From Diaporthe sp. PMI_573 (taxonomy: Eukaryota; Ascomycota; Sordariomycetes; Diaporthales; Diaporthaceae), in assembly GCA_021399435.1 (NCBI GenBank), contig JAJTUP010000085.1, forward strand, positions 182,897 to 246,896: a stretch of 64,000 nucleotides of DNA. Reading direction: 5' to 3'. The notes beneath the pieces are model-generated. The model saw only the letters and a list, made by a program, of their open reading frames with translations, was not told where the DNA came from and searched no databases. Shown piece after piece: positions 44,186-55,045 of the stretch (positions are counted from its first letter, which is position 1; each line of letters opens with the position of its first letter). Both the position numbers and the translations under genes were made by a program.

Positions 44186-44199
44186 TGACCCCATAGGGT

Positions 44200-44895
44200 C
44201 TTCCAGGTCTTAAAATTGCCAGAAGAGGCATTTCAGGGCAAGACGACAGACGATGCCGGGGCAGCCGGGGGAAGCCCCTGGGAAAAGACACTGGCCCCAC
44301 AGGATTGTGATCTTCGGAACCGCTGGTCGACAGACTCAAGGGTGCGTGAGACAGTGGACGAGGAGGGTGGACGAGATTGCCGGAAACGGGGAGACAAAGA
44401 CAGTGAGGAAGTCAGCAACTCAGCCGCACACGAGGGACCACAAACGGGTGGGAAGAAGTGAAAGAACTCACATACACCATGCCACTCTATTCCCTTGTTC
44501 AACCGGCCTAAGGGGGATGTCGTGGCGTGTTAACGAAGTGAGGTTCACGACGGCGACTTGCTGGCATCGTCGACAGAGAGGGAGGGAGAGCCCGGGTGTG
44601 GCGCCGGGATGGGGATGGGAAGGGACGTGCTGTGGGAAGGGACTGTGGGAAGGGAAAAGATACAAGAGGGACTTCGAGGCAAGCAGCTGGTCGCCACCCT
44701 CATCACACAACTTGTGATCCTACACGAAGCAGCCTCACTCCTGCAGCCTGAGAAATCACCTTTTAGAATTTCTGGAAGCACGGCAGGTTTCGTGTAGCGC
44801 CCACTCAGCCAGCGTCTTGGCATCCCTGGCTCCGTCTCTCCATAGCGCCTCATTAGCATGTGTATGTTCAATTCACTATTGGTTGGTTATAGATG
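44200..44895. other. spacer between inverted-repeat arms, no assigned gene
   Basis: Several overlapping frames on both strands, none with motifs. Confidence 0.3.
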
Positions 44896-44899
44896 CTAC

Positions 44900-45178
44900 T
44901 CACTCATTGTAATGTGTATACAGATGCTCCCGCCTTAAATAGCTCTTCCCGCTACACCCAGGATACTCACACCTGTGTGCGTTTGCCGGGGCCTTGCAGA
45001 CATCGCCGCCTTCTTGAAGTGAACGCGCCTTGCAAGCGGCCATGTTTGTAATTGGAGCGCGGGCATGGTCCTTATCGGTCGTCCTCTTACTATAGTCAGG
45101 GGCACATGGAGTCTTGAGACACTCTGTTGTCACAGGTATGGTCGGCGAAAGTATGATGCTGCCAAATTTTTGTGTCAT
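44900..45178 (-). CDS. C2H2-finger-like protein fragment
   Basis: ATG 45178 opens 92 codons ending in HRCEYPGCSGKSYLRREHLY and THYNE, a C-x4-C...H-x3-H finger of the type repeated in fungal C2H2 factors. The frame stops at the finger; a donor-like GTGAGT overlaps the stop. No convincing next exon is found. It lies in the spacer between the two inverted-repeat arms. Confidence 0.35.
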   Translation of the reverse strand: MTQKFGSIILSPTIPVTTECLKTPCAPDYSKRTTDKDHARAPITNMAACKARSLQEGGDVCKAPANAHRCEYPGCSGKSYLRREHLYTHYNE

Positions 45179-45179
45179 T

Positions 45180-45744
45180 GCAGATCTGGGTCTGGCTGCT
45201 GAAGTTTGGTATGGAACCTGAAAAGAAGAGACAATTCATATACAGATCCATGATCGCAGACTGGTTCATTATCCATGTATTCCTGGGAAATATAAACTGA
45301 ATGAATAAGTGACGAATCAGAAGAATCAGAAACACCAACGGAGGAGGTATCAACTATCGTGGTTGTGGCTTAATCGTTGTCGAGAGGAAGGGTGGTTGTG
45401 GTGGTTATGGTGGCCCAGATCAGGGCGTGGCCCAGATGTGGTGCAACCACGTTACACAACAGAATCCATGAGGTTGAACCTGGCGGCTTTGCCACTGCCG
45501 GTGCGTACCTGAGATTTCTTCCCCGTCAGCGGGCCATTACAAATCGAGGCGATACACCTCACCCCCCTACAATCCATCGACAGCGGGCCCCGAGAATTGC
45601 ATACACCCCACAGTGCGCGTCTGCCTCACCTTGCCGTCGAGCCCAAAGGTGTCTATTCTAGTAATTTAAAGTCTGTGGGATCGTACGATCAGTTGGAAGT
45701 GTCTCGAGGCGCCGTGTCAGTCATCGCGACGGCCGTGTGGCGAG
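45180..45744. other. spacer between inverted-repeat arms, no assigned gene
   Basis: Nothing recognisable beyond short frames. Confidence 0.3.
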
Positions 45745-46803
45745 TTCCTAGGAGCGAAGCCCCTCCCGCCCTGCATGCACTCAAACTAGAAATTGACCCT
45801 CTTGGTAATTCAAGAGTTGCCACATCAGGCATCACGAGAGCCTGGGGTGAAGTCCTTCATCGGGCTAAGGGGGGCAGGTTGCCACATTAGGTGAATTACC
45901 AACCTCGTCAGCGGTATGCAAGAAATCACACCGCATGTCACGGAAACTAGCATCCGGCTGGACTCCTGATCAAAAAAAAAAAATCAAAAAAAAAAAGAAA
46001 AAGGCCGGAGTCTGCCTCGCTGATCGCTTCAAGGGGGCATTAGAGAGGGGCCATGGTTTACACCACAGAACTTCCTTATTGGGTAATTCGCGCCTTCACT
46101 GTAGCCTGGACATTCGGCTCACCCAACCTTGGCGAGGTTCCACCGACGATGACGGCCTCACAAAGCCTAAAAAAATGCAATGGCTCATACAACGCCGGAC
46201 CAGACCGGGGATTTAGCCCGAGTCTTCAGCCAGGGTGCAGCAATCCGGAAATTGGCAGTAGCGAAGCTCCTCTGTCACCAAACGCTAACAAAAACGCCTG
46301 CAACACTTCGCACGATTACGAGCGAGGGCTCGCCGATGAAATTGCCCCATCGGGATAAACCAACACATTCCTACATTGGAAGACGGATATATACCCAGCG
46401 ATGGGTAGCAGCCAAAATTGCCTAAATAGGGAATTCCTCAATCTGTCGGTGCTAGGCATTCGGCTCTGCTGCCTTCGTACGTGAGGGTGTCAGGATTAAT
46501 TACATTGCATATACGAAGTACGCCAGGCACCTAGCGCCTTATCACAGCCTGGCCCTGTTTGGACCTATCGTGCGGCTTGCAAGGTAGGCTCCCCGACGAA
46601 TCATGCGGCTGGCCCTGGACATCCCTCCCAGGAGTTGAAGCAGGTGACTCTCATCACCCATGCCAGGGGTGGGTGGTTACGCCAGCTGTGAAGTTGACCA
46701 GGCTTGGTGGAGGGTCAGGCTCAGCTGAACGGCCTCTGCCGGCGCAACTTCAGATCCAAGAGGCACTTGTTTCGGTCCGATTATTATGATTCACGCTGTC
46801 ATG
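45745..46803 (+). repeat. large inverted repeat, arm B, with insertion
   Basis: Inverted partner of 43515-44185. Relative to arm A it carries an A-rich tract (45972-46008) and an insertion of about 0.35 kb (roughly 46028-46395). After that the match resumes at CAGCGATGGGTAGCAGCC and runs to ATGATTCACGCTGTCATG. Confidence 0.8.
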
Positions 46804-46894
46804 GATATTCAGTCCTCTTCCACTGCTTATAGCCTGTTGTTCAAGGGATCTTCTTGTAGAATCCTCTCTCCACGTATTTTTCCACGTTTTTCCT

Positions 46895-47180
46895 GGCCCA
46901 ACTGTTAGAGAAACCCTTTCCATTTTCCAGCCGACAATGCTTTTGTCAACCTATCTGCTATCATTTGTGCTAAAGGTATTCCACCTCGATTGTACCCTCT
47001 TCTCTTGTAGTAACCAATGGTTGTATATCCACGTGCCATACAGGTTCCTTGCGGGCGGGGCCCAAGTGCTGGGCTTCCAGTATATCATCAATCTGCTCCA
47101 AGGACGCGGTAAACAGGCAGTAGCCCTCCTTGCGGGCATAAGCAGCGGCAGCTCTCAGGGTGACTTGGTATGGCTCATAC
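46895..47180 (-). pseudogene. Copia-type RNase H end, relic
   Basis: The minus strand reads HVDIQPLVTTREEGTIEVEY, one frame change, then IPLAQMIADRLTKALSAGKW and KGFL, a stop, and QLG. This is the terminal part of Ty1/Copia polyproteins (usually IPT-x2-M-x-ADGLTKAL). Upstream parts are not found. Confidence 0.55.
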
Positions 47181-47194
47181 TTTCTCAGGATATC

Positions 47195-47420
47195 GGGGCA
47201 GGACGTTGGCCTAATGACTGGTCACAGCATCGCCCAAAGACTGGTCATCACAACCCTGGGCTGCGCTAGCCGCCTCTTGACTAGTCATCGCTCTTCTGGT
47301 TGGTGCGACCAGTTATCACTCTTCCCGTTGGAACTGATCACATATAGATACTGGTCAGTGTCCCAGCATTATTGATTAGTATCAGATTCCTGACTAGTCT
47401 CAACAACATTCCTCATACCA
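47195..47420. repeat. dispersed GACTGGTCA/GACTAGTCA words
   Basis: The 9-mer GACTGGTCA and close variants, on both strands, recur about eight times. This resembles the subterminal repeats of a hAT-type element, but no ends are identified. Confidence 0.5.
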
Positions 47421-47759
47421 GTCACCACATAGCTTCCAGATGTTGTGGCTGCCTTATCGCCGGAAACAATCGCACATACTCCGTGTTGTTCTCCTTTCCA
47501 AACACCCTAGGAATCAAGTTAACCTTGAGTGCAACCCCAGTGTAGCGCAAACTAAATTGGGCACAAAAGATTCAGGCAGCTAGTGACTGCTGGCTATGGG
47601 TGGCCGGAGTCCCAGCAGGCATACAGACGCCGAGCTCGCTACTGCGGCGCTGCCCACCCCACCCCCCCCCCTCACAGCCAGGGGCTACAGTACGCATGGC
47701 TGGGTTGCCCAGGCTGCCTGATTACTGTCCGGCAGTTGGGAATGGTACCGCGAGGGTCG

Positions 47760-47905
47760 CCGAGCAGGTACCGCTCTGGACCAGTGATCGGAATGGTCCG
47801 GTCTGACTTGGTCTTGGTCTGGTCTAGACCGCCAAGACTTGGTCTGGTCTGAGGATTTCCCAAGACCATGGTCGGACCGGTCTTAATGGTCTGGCTATAA
47901 ATAGA
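47760..47905. repeat. GGTCTGGTC-rich subterminal-like repeats and TATA box 5' of hAT-3
   Basis: GGTCTGGTC, GGTCCGGTC and their complements recur about nine times, ending in CTATAAATAG at 47894-47903, which could be the promoter of the hAT-3 transposase. The true element end was not located. Confidence 0.5.
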
Positions 47906-48040
47906 TCGGGGTGGCTGGATCTTAGACTAATGCGGTTAGAACATTCAGTACGAAATGAAATTATGAACCCCTGAGAACAGCTGAGTTTTCCACTCACATA
48001 AACAATCAAGTCCATAACAACCTGCTTGTATGCTATTGTT

Positions 48041-49017
48041 ATGGAGTCATCAACTCCAACCTTACCGTCTCCATTGACTATAATGATACCAAATTCAACG
48101 TCTCTTACACCATCTCCTGTCCCTACGTCGTCACCCACCCCTACTCTATCACCAGCCCCTGTTCGATATCACGAACCTCCGGATGAGTTCGTACAGGACC
48201 GTATCACCTACGTGAAACGCGCGACAATTGCAAAGAAGGGATTTCGTCTAGGTTCATCACACATCTGGAAGTATGGCCTCCAATACATTCGAGGTAGCGA
48301 TAAGAAAGAGGTGTATTACTGTCACGAGTGCACGGTTGGAAAGAACAAGCAAGAATTGTTTGTTATCAATGGCACTTCTAGGGTCAGAAATCACCTGGAA
48401 CAGAAGCACCAGATTGATCCCCAGAGTGGTATCAAGAAACATAGTTCGACACGGAAGTCTGTATTGGATCAGCAGAAGAGCGCGGCTGCTACTAATACCT
48501 TCTTCTGGAAAGATTCAATTGAGAAGTTCAAAGAGCTTCTAATTCGTTGGATTGTGTACTGCCATATTGCTTTCTTTCAATTAGAAAATCAGTATTTCCG
48601 AGAACTACTCTTCTTTTTGAATCCGGCACTCCTCAACCACCTCCCCAAGGCAGCGAAAACTATTCGAAACTGGGTTATGGACGCCTTTCTGTCGAAGAAG
48701 CAACGGCTCAGAGAGGACCTCCAGCGCTCGCGGAGTAGAATCTCCATCTCCTTTGATCTCTGGACTTCGCCAAACCCTTACGCTATTCTAGGTGTCATCG
48801 CCATGTGGATTGACACTACCGGCAAGCGACGAACTACCGTTTTGGGTATACGACGTGTGTACGGCGAACACACTGGCGAGAATCTTGGATCAGTTGTTCT
48901 TGAATTGCTAAAAGAATATGATATTGGCGGAGATCAGATTGGATACTTCATGCTGGATAACGCCTCGTCAAATGACACCGCTGTTGAATTCATACTCAAG
49001 GAGCTCTGCCCATGGAT
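48041..49017 (+). pseudogene. hAT-3 transposase, N-terminal half, cut by hAT-4
   Basis: From ATG 48041 the frame is intact up to the hAT-4 boundary. After a Pro/Ser/Thr-rich leader comes a BED-type finger (IWKYGLQYIRG, YYCHECTVGKN, SRVRNHLEQKH). The first part of the catalytic core follows: NHLPKAAKTIRNWVMDAF, RISISFDLWTSPN (first Asp), AMWIDTTGKRRTTVLG, YGEHTGENL and FMLDNASSNDTAVEFIL (second Asp). At 49018 the hAT-4 end begins and the frame picks up foreign residues rich in Tyr, Thr and Val from the GTAC repeats. The C-terminal half is not found beyond 51490. Confidence 0.8.
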
Positions 49018-51490
49018 TAGTGATGTTGTACAGTTTGTACAACCTTGTTGTACGTACGTACGTACAGGAAGAAAATGTACGTACATGTACTATGTACGTA
49101 CGACTGAGCCCACTATATTCCAAATCAGGTAATTTATGGGTCATGCCGTACAAGTACGGAGCTGTACAAAACTTTGCCGGCTGAACAACTCAGCGTTACT
49201 CTGCCATTCTCTCCCAATTGAACGCATCGCCAAAAAAGATGGCCCCTGCCAAAGCTGACGCTGCCTTCATTTGGCGACAGTTTATCGACCTCGGCCGCTC
49301 GAACCCCAAGAAAAGCAAGCGATACAGATGCCGTCACTGCCAGAAGGACTTTGCAGCGACCTCTGTTGGGAGGCCGAAAGAGCACCTCGCTGCGTGTGAC
49401 AAATGGCAAGCTACGCAGCGACAAGAGCGCCAAGCTCGAGATAACGCCGGCTATCTTCCCTCATATTCTGAAGCTGTACAAAAGAAGATAACGGAGGTCG
49501 GAATTCAGCATATCTCTCAGGACGAGAGCCGCAGTTTCGCCTATGATGCCGCCGCTGCTGTAATCGCCGGCGGTCGCCCCTTCAGCCTCTTCGAGAGCCG
49601 TCGTTGGCGTTATTTCTTCACTCGCATCAAGCCTGGCTGGAAGCCCCCTAGCCGTGCCGTCATCACGCGAATTCTTCCCGAGTTCTATCAGGAAATCTAT
49701 GACGAGGTTTTCAAACGTATTACCAGCTCGGAATGGTTCAACATCATATTTCACGACTCCGATAATGTCTCGGGCCACAGGATCGTTAATATCTCGGTAC
49801 AGGTACCAGACGGCCCGGCCTTCTACTGGAAAACACTTGACACGGGAGACGAACAGCACACGGCAGAGAACTGGGTGCGGCTGATCTGGGGAGAAATGCA
49901 GCAACTGTGTGGCGGCGATCTCTCCAGGATCAATTCTATCTGTACGGATACCGAAAATACGATGCGCTCTGTACACAACCTGCTAGGGGGATTCCCAGAG
50001 CTCTCACACATCAACTTCTCTCTGTGCGATTCTCACGGCCTTCAGCTTCTGATTAAAGATATTCTTCTTCTTCCCTTCTTCGAGGATCTCTTTAACAACG
50101 TCAGCACCCTGCTCGTGTTCTTCTCACGGTCTAAATTACAATTACAAAGATTGAGAATGTGCCAGCGCACAAGGTGGAACGGAGTAACTCGCGCGCTGAT
50201 CAGAAGGTACCGGTGAATTGTTAGCTGCGACTGAGAAATTGATATACTAACCTGCTCGTTCCGAACAGTATAATTACACGCTGGGGTTCCCAGTACAATT
50301 CTTTCTTCTCCCTCCTCCGTTCTCGAGACCCTGCCAGAGACTGGTCTGTTCGAAAAGATGTACGGGATGAGTTGCGATCTCAAGATTGCCCCGTTCTCCT
50401 GCCCGAAGCGGTTCGGATCATCAAAGACAGCAGCTTCTGGCTAGAACTCGAGGCTGCGATCGCTGTGCTGAAACCGGTGAACGACTTTCAACACGCTTCT
50501 GAGGCTGATGGGGCGGGAATTGCACACGTTGTAAATCGCTGGCTGCAAATCAAAAGCAAATGGGCTGAGATGAGAGAGGCTGATCAGTTCCCTGATATTC
50601 CGTGGGACGATATTGACGCTATATTCAAAGCTAGGCTTGATAAGCAAACGTACGATATACATTGGATCGCCGATGCCCTCCGGCCTGATACAACAGGTCC
50701 AAACTCGAAACTTCCGCCTAGCGTCTTTGCACGCGTACAAGAATATTTGCAGAAACAGCTGGAAAATGACGACGAGTATCACCGTGCCCTCTCCGAATTC
50801 ACACACTTCCGAATGCGTACAGGCGGCCCAGACGGCTTATTCAATAAGCACAGCGCTGTATACGACGATGGTTTCAGGCCAGCAATGGCGTGGCAGTGCC
50901 TCCTCAACCAGGGCTCGATTCTGGCTAGAGTAGCTGTGAAGGTAATGAACACGCTTGCAAACTCCGTACCTTCAGAACGAAGTTTCTCTGCTATCAGGTT
51001 CATACACACGAAAGCTCGAAATCGCCTTACGCCCATGCACGCGGACATGCAGGCCTTCATTTTTATGAATGATCGCGTATTAGATCGCCTTAAGGATCAG
51101 AAGTACGCGCATAAAAAGCGCTGGGCGGATCTTGAGGAGAAGGACTGGCTGGAACTTGAAGATTCGTACCTCGAGTTGTTTATGAATGCGCAGGGCAAGA
51201 AGGTCTGGATGGATGGTGTGATGGCCTCTGCCAATGGAGATTTCGAGTGGGAAGGTGTCTTACAGTCGACAGGTGATATATTGGGGGTTGGTACTGAAGT
51301 GGAATCAGTGGTTGGAGACTAGAGTGACAGGAGACCAGGACCGTATGAATGCTCGTACTCAACTATTGCCTAAAAAGGAAGGAGGAAATTTGTATGGTAC
51401 AATTTTGTACGTACAGAAAAGTTGTACGTACGTACAGCTACCCAAAATACAGTACGTACGTACGTACGTGTACAGAAAAATGCATCACTA
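49018..51490 (+). mobile_element. hAT-4: apparently complete hAT transposon
   Basis: The ends are TAGTGATG at 49018-49025 and its reverse complement CATCACTA at 51483-51490, a form typical of hAT elements. Both subterminal regions are filled with GTACGTAC words (49028-49112 and 51385-51475). The single gene between is complete. The 8-bp flanks (CCATGGAT, GCTGGGGG) do not match as a target duplication. Confidence 0.75.
49239..51322 (+). CDS. hAT-4 transposase, complete (BED finger, hAT core, dimerisation domain)
   Basis: ATG 49239 is the first Met. Exon 1 is 49239-50206, a 62-nt intron follows (50207-50268, donor GTACCG, branch TACTAAC, acceptor GAACAG), and exon 2 is 50269-51322, giving 673 codons without a stop. 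A BED zinc finger lies at about residues 10-55 (RYRCRHCQKDF, GRPKEHLAAC). The core has WFNIIFHDSDNVSGHRIVN and INSICTDTENTMRSVHNLL, then HINFSLCDSHGLQLLIKDIL, as in DUF659-type hAT proteins. The splice joint reads RALIRSIITRWGSQYN. The C-terminus holds the dimerisation region VKVMNTLANSVPSERSFSAI and RNRLTPMHADMQAFIFMND. The intact frame, clean intron and matching ends contrast with every other transposon here, so a recent and possibly active copy is inferred. Confidence 0.9.
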
Positions 51491-51509
51491 GCTGGGGGAG
51501 ACTGAGAAA

Positions 51510-51830
51510 TTGAAGACGGCTGTGTTTTTGGAGGGCTCACGTCGATTGAAGGCTGAGGAGCTGGCTCAGTCAGTGCTACGTGCGCCGAAGGTGCCGCATC
51601 GGCGGTCTTTTCCCGCGACCGTCATTGTGGACAAACAAGGAGTCCGAATAGACCCTGAACGGGCCCGAACAATTAAGGAATGGCCACTCCCCTAGATTTT
51701 TCGAGATATTCAAGTGTTTCTCGGATTCTGTAACTTCTACCGGCATTTTATCGACGGCTATTCGAAGATCACTCGCCCCTTGAACAATTTTCTCCAAGGA
51801 ATGAAGAATTTTATATTAAACTGATTGATC
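51510..51830 (+). pseudogene. Ty3/gypsy reverse transcriptase scrap
   Basis: VIVDKQGVRIDPERARTIKE and WPLP, then TAG, then DIQVFLGFCNFYRHFIDGYS and KITRPLNNFLQGMK. This is the palm-to-RNase-H border of Ty3/gypsy polyproteins. It adjoins the right end of hAT-4. Confidence 0.75.
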
Positions 51831-52000
51831 AGCCCTGTTTGGCCAGGTGTCCCGAAGTCTGCTTACTTAGGCTTCGGCGTCGAGTACCGCCAGGCCCCGC
51901 CTTTTCCCGCCTCTTGAGGAAGTTTTAACAATGCAGAATTTATTTCCGGGGCGACTCTCGAATTGAATTGATTGTTATAAAGGGGATATCCCTTACCTAG

Positions 52001-53125
52001 CTAGACACGCCCTGTACCCTCTGAGATCAAGGTCTGGTCGTACCGCTTGCGGTGCGGCCCCCGGCGTAAAACAATATCATCATCATCATCATCCCCATCA
52101 CCACCAGCTATTTCACCGGCTGGCCGCTTCCCCTTTTGTTTTTCCTCAATTATTGCTTGAGAGTCCTCAATACTAAGTGCCCCCCCAAACTGCACTCGTG
52201 TCCTTTTAGCTCTCCGTCGTTTAGCAAGTGCTGCGTTGGCGTCTTGAAGTGTCCGGATCTGCTCACTCATCATGGTGAGTGAGTGCGCCATCACTTGTGC
52301 ACCCCTTGCCAACTGATCTACAGCATCCATAATTGGTGTGGGGGAGCTTCCCTGATGGGCCGAGATCTTGCCTTTAATAAAACTCGATTGCTGAACAGTC
52401 TGTTGAGCATTGGATGGTGTTTGTGACTCCCAGTTCCGGGGGGAGGCAGGGATAGATGGTAATGGAGTTCGTAGGCGGACATCTAGCCTAGAAATGACAG
52501 AATCTGGGTCCCAAGGAGAAATTCCAGCTCCTCTAAACGCAGCCTTGATATTGTTCTCTGTAAGGGTCTTGTCGTGGGCTGCCTTGAACGCAACGAAGAA
52601 CTCGGATTTGGTGATGTGGTTAATCGAAGCCTGGATGAAGAGGTTGATTTGGTCTCCATATGCGCGCTTCAGAGGCGAGTATAACGCGACATCTAGTGGC
52701 TGGACCAAATGAGATGAATGCGGTGGCATACTAACAGAGATAATGTTGTTATCTTTACAGTACTGGTCGAACTCAGCTGATACATGGCTGTCATGACCAT
52801 CCAGGATCAACATCCGGTACCCACCCTTCGTCCGCTGTTTAGTATGCTTGTCGAAGTGCTGAATCCATTCCAGGCCGGTCTCGTTATCTGTCCATCCATT
52901 TGGGGTAGGTTTGATAACCCAATCCTTTGGAAAACCCGACTCTGTGGTCCAGCTTGCAAGATGGTAGGCGCCTTGGACGATCGTAAACGGCGGGATACAC
53001 CAGCCCTTTGCATTGATGCATTCAATGACCGTTGTCCATTCCCTGTTGCCAGGCTGAACAGATTTGGCCTTTCCATGCTTATCGACGCGTGTAACCACCA
53101 TTGACGCGGTGATCATGCCCATCAT
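52001..53125 (-). pseudogene. pogo/Fot1-type DDE transposase, 5'-truncated
   Basis: The frame holds GFMMGM (the block following the first catalytic Asp-Glu), QPGNREWTTVIECINAKG, ASWTTESGFPKDWVI, YRMLILDGHDSHVSAEF (second Asp), MPPHSSHLVQPLDVALYSPL (third Asp) and GAGISPWDPDSVISRLD. After this comes a coiled-coil tail with an Asp run encoded by an ATC repeat (52077-52102). The N-terminal DNA-binding helix-turn-helix domains are missing, because the element joins the F-box-like gene at about 53120. No CCHC knuckle is present here. Confidence 0.85.
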
Positions 53126-53895
53126 AAAGCCTGGATCAAGGTATTTGCAAGTGGTTGCTCGTGAAGGTTATCGGGGTTCAGCTTGAAGTGATCAAGGATC
53201 GATTCGGGGTTTCTCGACTTGAGGTTCTTCGCGATGGCATTGACTATGACGTTTTGCAGCGGCCGAAGAGCCTTAAGCCGCGTGTCGATCAAATCCAACG
53301 AGGCCATGGAGACGGGAAAGCCACTGGTGAATGGAAGGGATAACTCCAGCGTGGTTATGCCGACACAGGCATCTCTTATGAGGTCCAGGTCCTGAACATG
53401 GTCTTCATGAAGCTGAGTACCCAACAAAGTAGATCGGTTTGGAAGTGTAACACAGACGTGGCGAAGGAGTCTTGCTAGGAGCCCGATCTGCCCAAGGAAG
53501 AAGGCGAGGGTGGTGCCTGTGGCATATCCTGTCGTCGCTTTGTCTTCCTCCGGAAAGTGAAAACAATTGTCGGAGTAAAGAAGGGAGACGGCTTCGTCAT
53601 AAACTTGCTTGCTAGTGCGAAGAAGGGCAGGACATAGGTCGATTCTTTCTCCTAGCCACAGCCGTGCTGGCAAGGGGTATTCCCGCTTCTTGAGGTGGAT
53701 GAGTTTAGAGTGAACGAGGAGCTGTGAATAGATTTTGAGCCTGACCTCGACCGGGAAGGCGAAGAGATCCATCGTCGTAGAGTTTGATCCAGCAGGCTCA
53801 ACGCTTTGTCGATGTCTCGGCGAGTCCCGCTTGTGCTGGGCCAGGGCGCTCTCGCCTTTGACGGTCTTCCCACACTCGCAAACTACTTTAGCCAT
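53122..53895 (-). CDS. F-box-like protein with C2H2-like N-terminus, 3' end at a transposon junction
   Basis: ATG 53895 starts with a Cys-x-Cys/His-x5-His motif (VCECGKTVKGESALAQHKRD). An F-box-like helix pair typical of fungal proteins follows (MDLFAFPVEVRLKIYSQLLV), then PALLRTSKQVYDEAVSLLYS and NCFHF, as in many ascomycete proteins of unknown function. The frame ends LANTLIQAL exactly where the pogo sequence begins, so the natural C-terminus may be lost or the stop may be supplied by the transposon. Expected role by analogy is substrate selection for SCF ubiquitin ligases; this is inference. Confidence 0.65.
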   Translation of the reverse strand: MAKVVCECGKTVKGESALAQHKRDSPRHRQSVEPAGSNSTTMDLFAFPVEVRLKIYSQLLVHSKLIHLKKREYPLPARLWLGERIDLCPALLRTSKQVYDEAVSLLYSDNCFHFPEEDKATTGYATGTTLAFFLGQIGLLARLLRHVCVTLPNRSTLLGTQLHEDHVQDLDLIRDACVGITTLELSLPFTSGFPVSMASLDLIDTRLKALRPLQNVIVNAIAKNLKSRNPESILDHFKLNPDNLHEQPLANTLIQAL

Positions 53896-53899
53896 GATT

Positions 53900-54575
53900 C
53901 AGTTCGAGGCTGTGGTTGTACAGACAGGAGCGGGGTGACTTGAAGCCTGATTCTTTTGAGCTAGGACCTGTCGTGGCTTCTTGGCGCACTGCGAGCCTGG
54001 AACCCAGTCCGCAAACGGGACAAAGGGCAATGTCTTGCGGGCAGGCCGCAGCTGGCTAGGAGGAGCAGTGGCGAGCGGCTCGATTATAAGAGGTCCAATC
54101 CTCTGGAACTGGCGACGCAAAGAGTCATGCGCTCGATTGGCGAAGCTGCGGGTGGCGCCGGCAGGGCTCTTTCAGATATATCAAAGCCTTGACGGATAGG
54201 CGCTAGGCATCTTCGACATGTGAAAGCCCCGCTCGATCTCTCGATGCTGCCCAACCGAGCCCAACTTTTGCCCATACTGTACTCAGAGAGTCCGGGGCCG
54301 AACCCTCTTCAGGTACGCTGCACCTATTTGAACGATCCTACCGTAGCCAGAGGCCTAGTTAGTCATGTAACAGACAGAACGATTCCGCTACAAGCACGAT
54401 TCATCGTTGCTAACCATCATCATACTTGAGCAGCCGTCGATTTCCGGCCCTGTGCCGTTTTCTTCTCGTTATCCACCCATCCAATTCGTGAGAGCCGGAG
54501 AGTCGATCGGAGATAATGGGAGGAAGCAAAAAGGGCGAATCCGGACGAAGAAGACGGGCAGCGGAACCGGTTCGG
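53900..54575. other. intergenic between divergent genes
   Basis: No gene recognised. It would contain the promoters of the F-box-like gene (leftward) and of the small open frame at 54578 (rightward). Confidence 0.35.
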
Positions 54576-54577
54576 AA

Positions 54578-54936
54578 ATGCCACAGTTGAGAGTTACCGA
54601 GTACGGGAAGCTGTACGTGTCGGGTCTGGGGGACGAAGACTGGAGTCTCTGCGATAAAGATTGTGGCTGGTGCGGTCATTGCGCTGATGGCGTGGTCTTC
54701 TGACAATCTGTGAAATGCAGTATAAACTCCGCGAAGATAATGCTGCAGATATACAGCGGTTCGTACTCCCTCCGCATCTAGAAAAGCTGAAGATCTACAT
54801 TATATCAACTCCGAACCTCTGGGAGACTGTACATCTTGACGAACTAGAATTGCATCGCCGCTTAAACGTCGTAAGCGGGGGCTATGGGGGACCTGGAGCA
54901 CGTAGAACAAGACTGGACTGGAAGAGGCGGGAATAG
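54578..54936 (+). CDS. small Cys-rich hypothetical protein, probably two segments
   Basis: ATG 54578 gives MPQLRVTEYGKLYVSGLGDE, then a Cys cluster (CDKDCGWCGHCADGV) and a stop at 54702. A second frame (54715-54936) reads YKLREDNAADIQRFVLPPHL and EKLKIYIISTPNLWETV and may be the next exon or the same gene after a frame change. No intron of acceptable length fits. Not a known family. Confidence 0.3.
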
Positions 54937-55045
54937 GGAATGAGGAAAGTGAAGAGAACGACGAAGAGGAGGACAATAAGGTATCTTACTGAAGCTAAAT
55001 GGTGAATTACATGCTTGCAAGAGTAGCGAGAGCACCTAACATCCC

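Noticed and set aside
45972..46008. A-rich tract as the poly-A tail of a LINE insertion
   Set aside because: It sits next to an insertion in arm B, but no reverse transcriptase, endonuclease motif or target duplication was seen, so the claim is not supportable.
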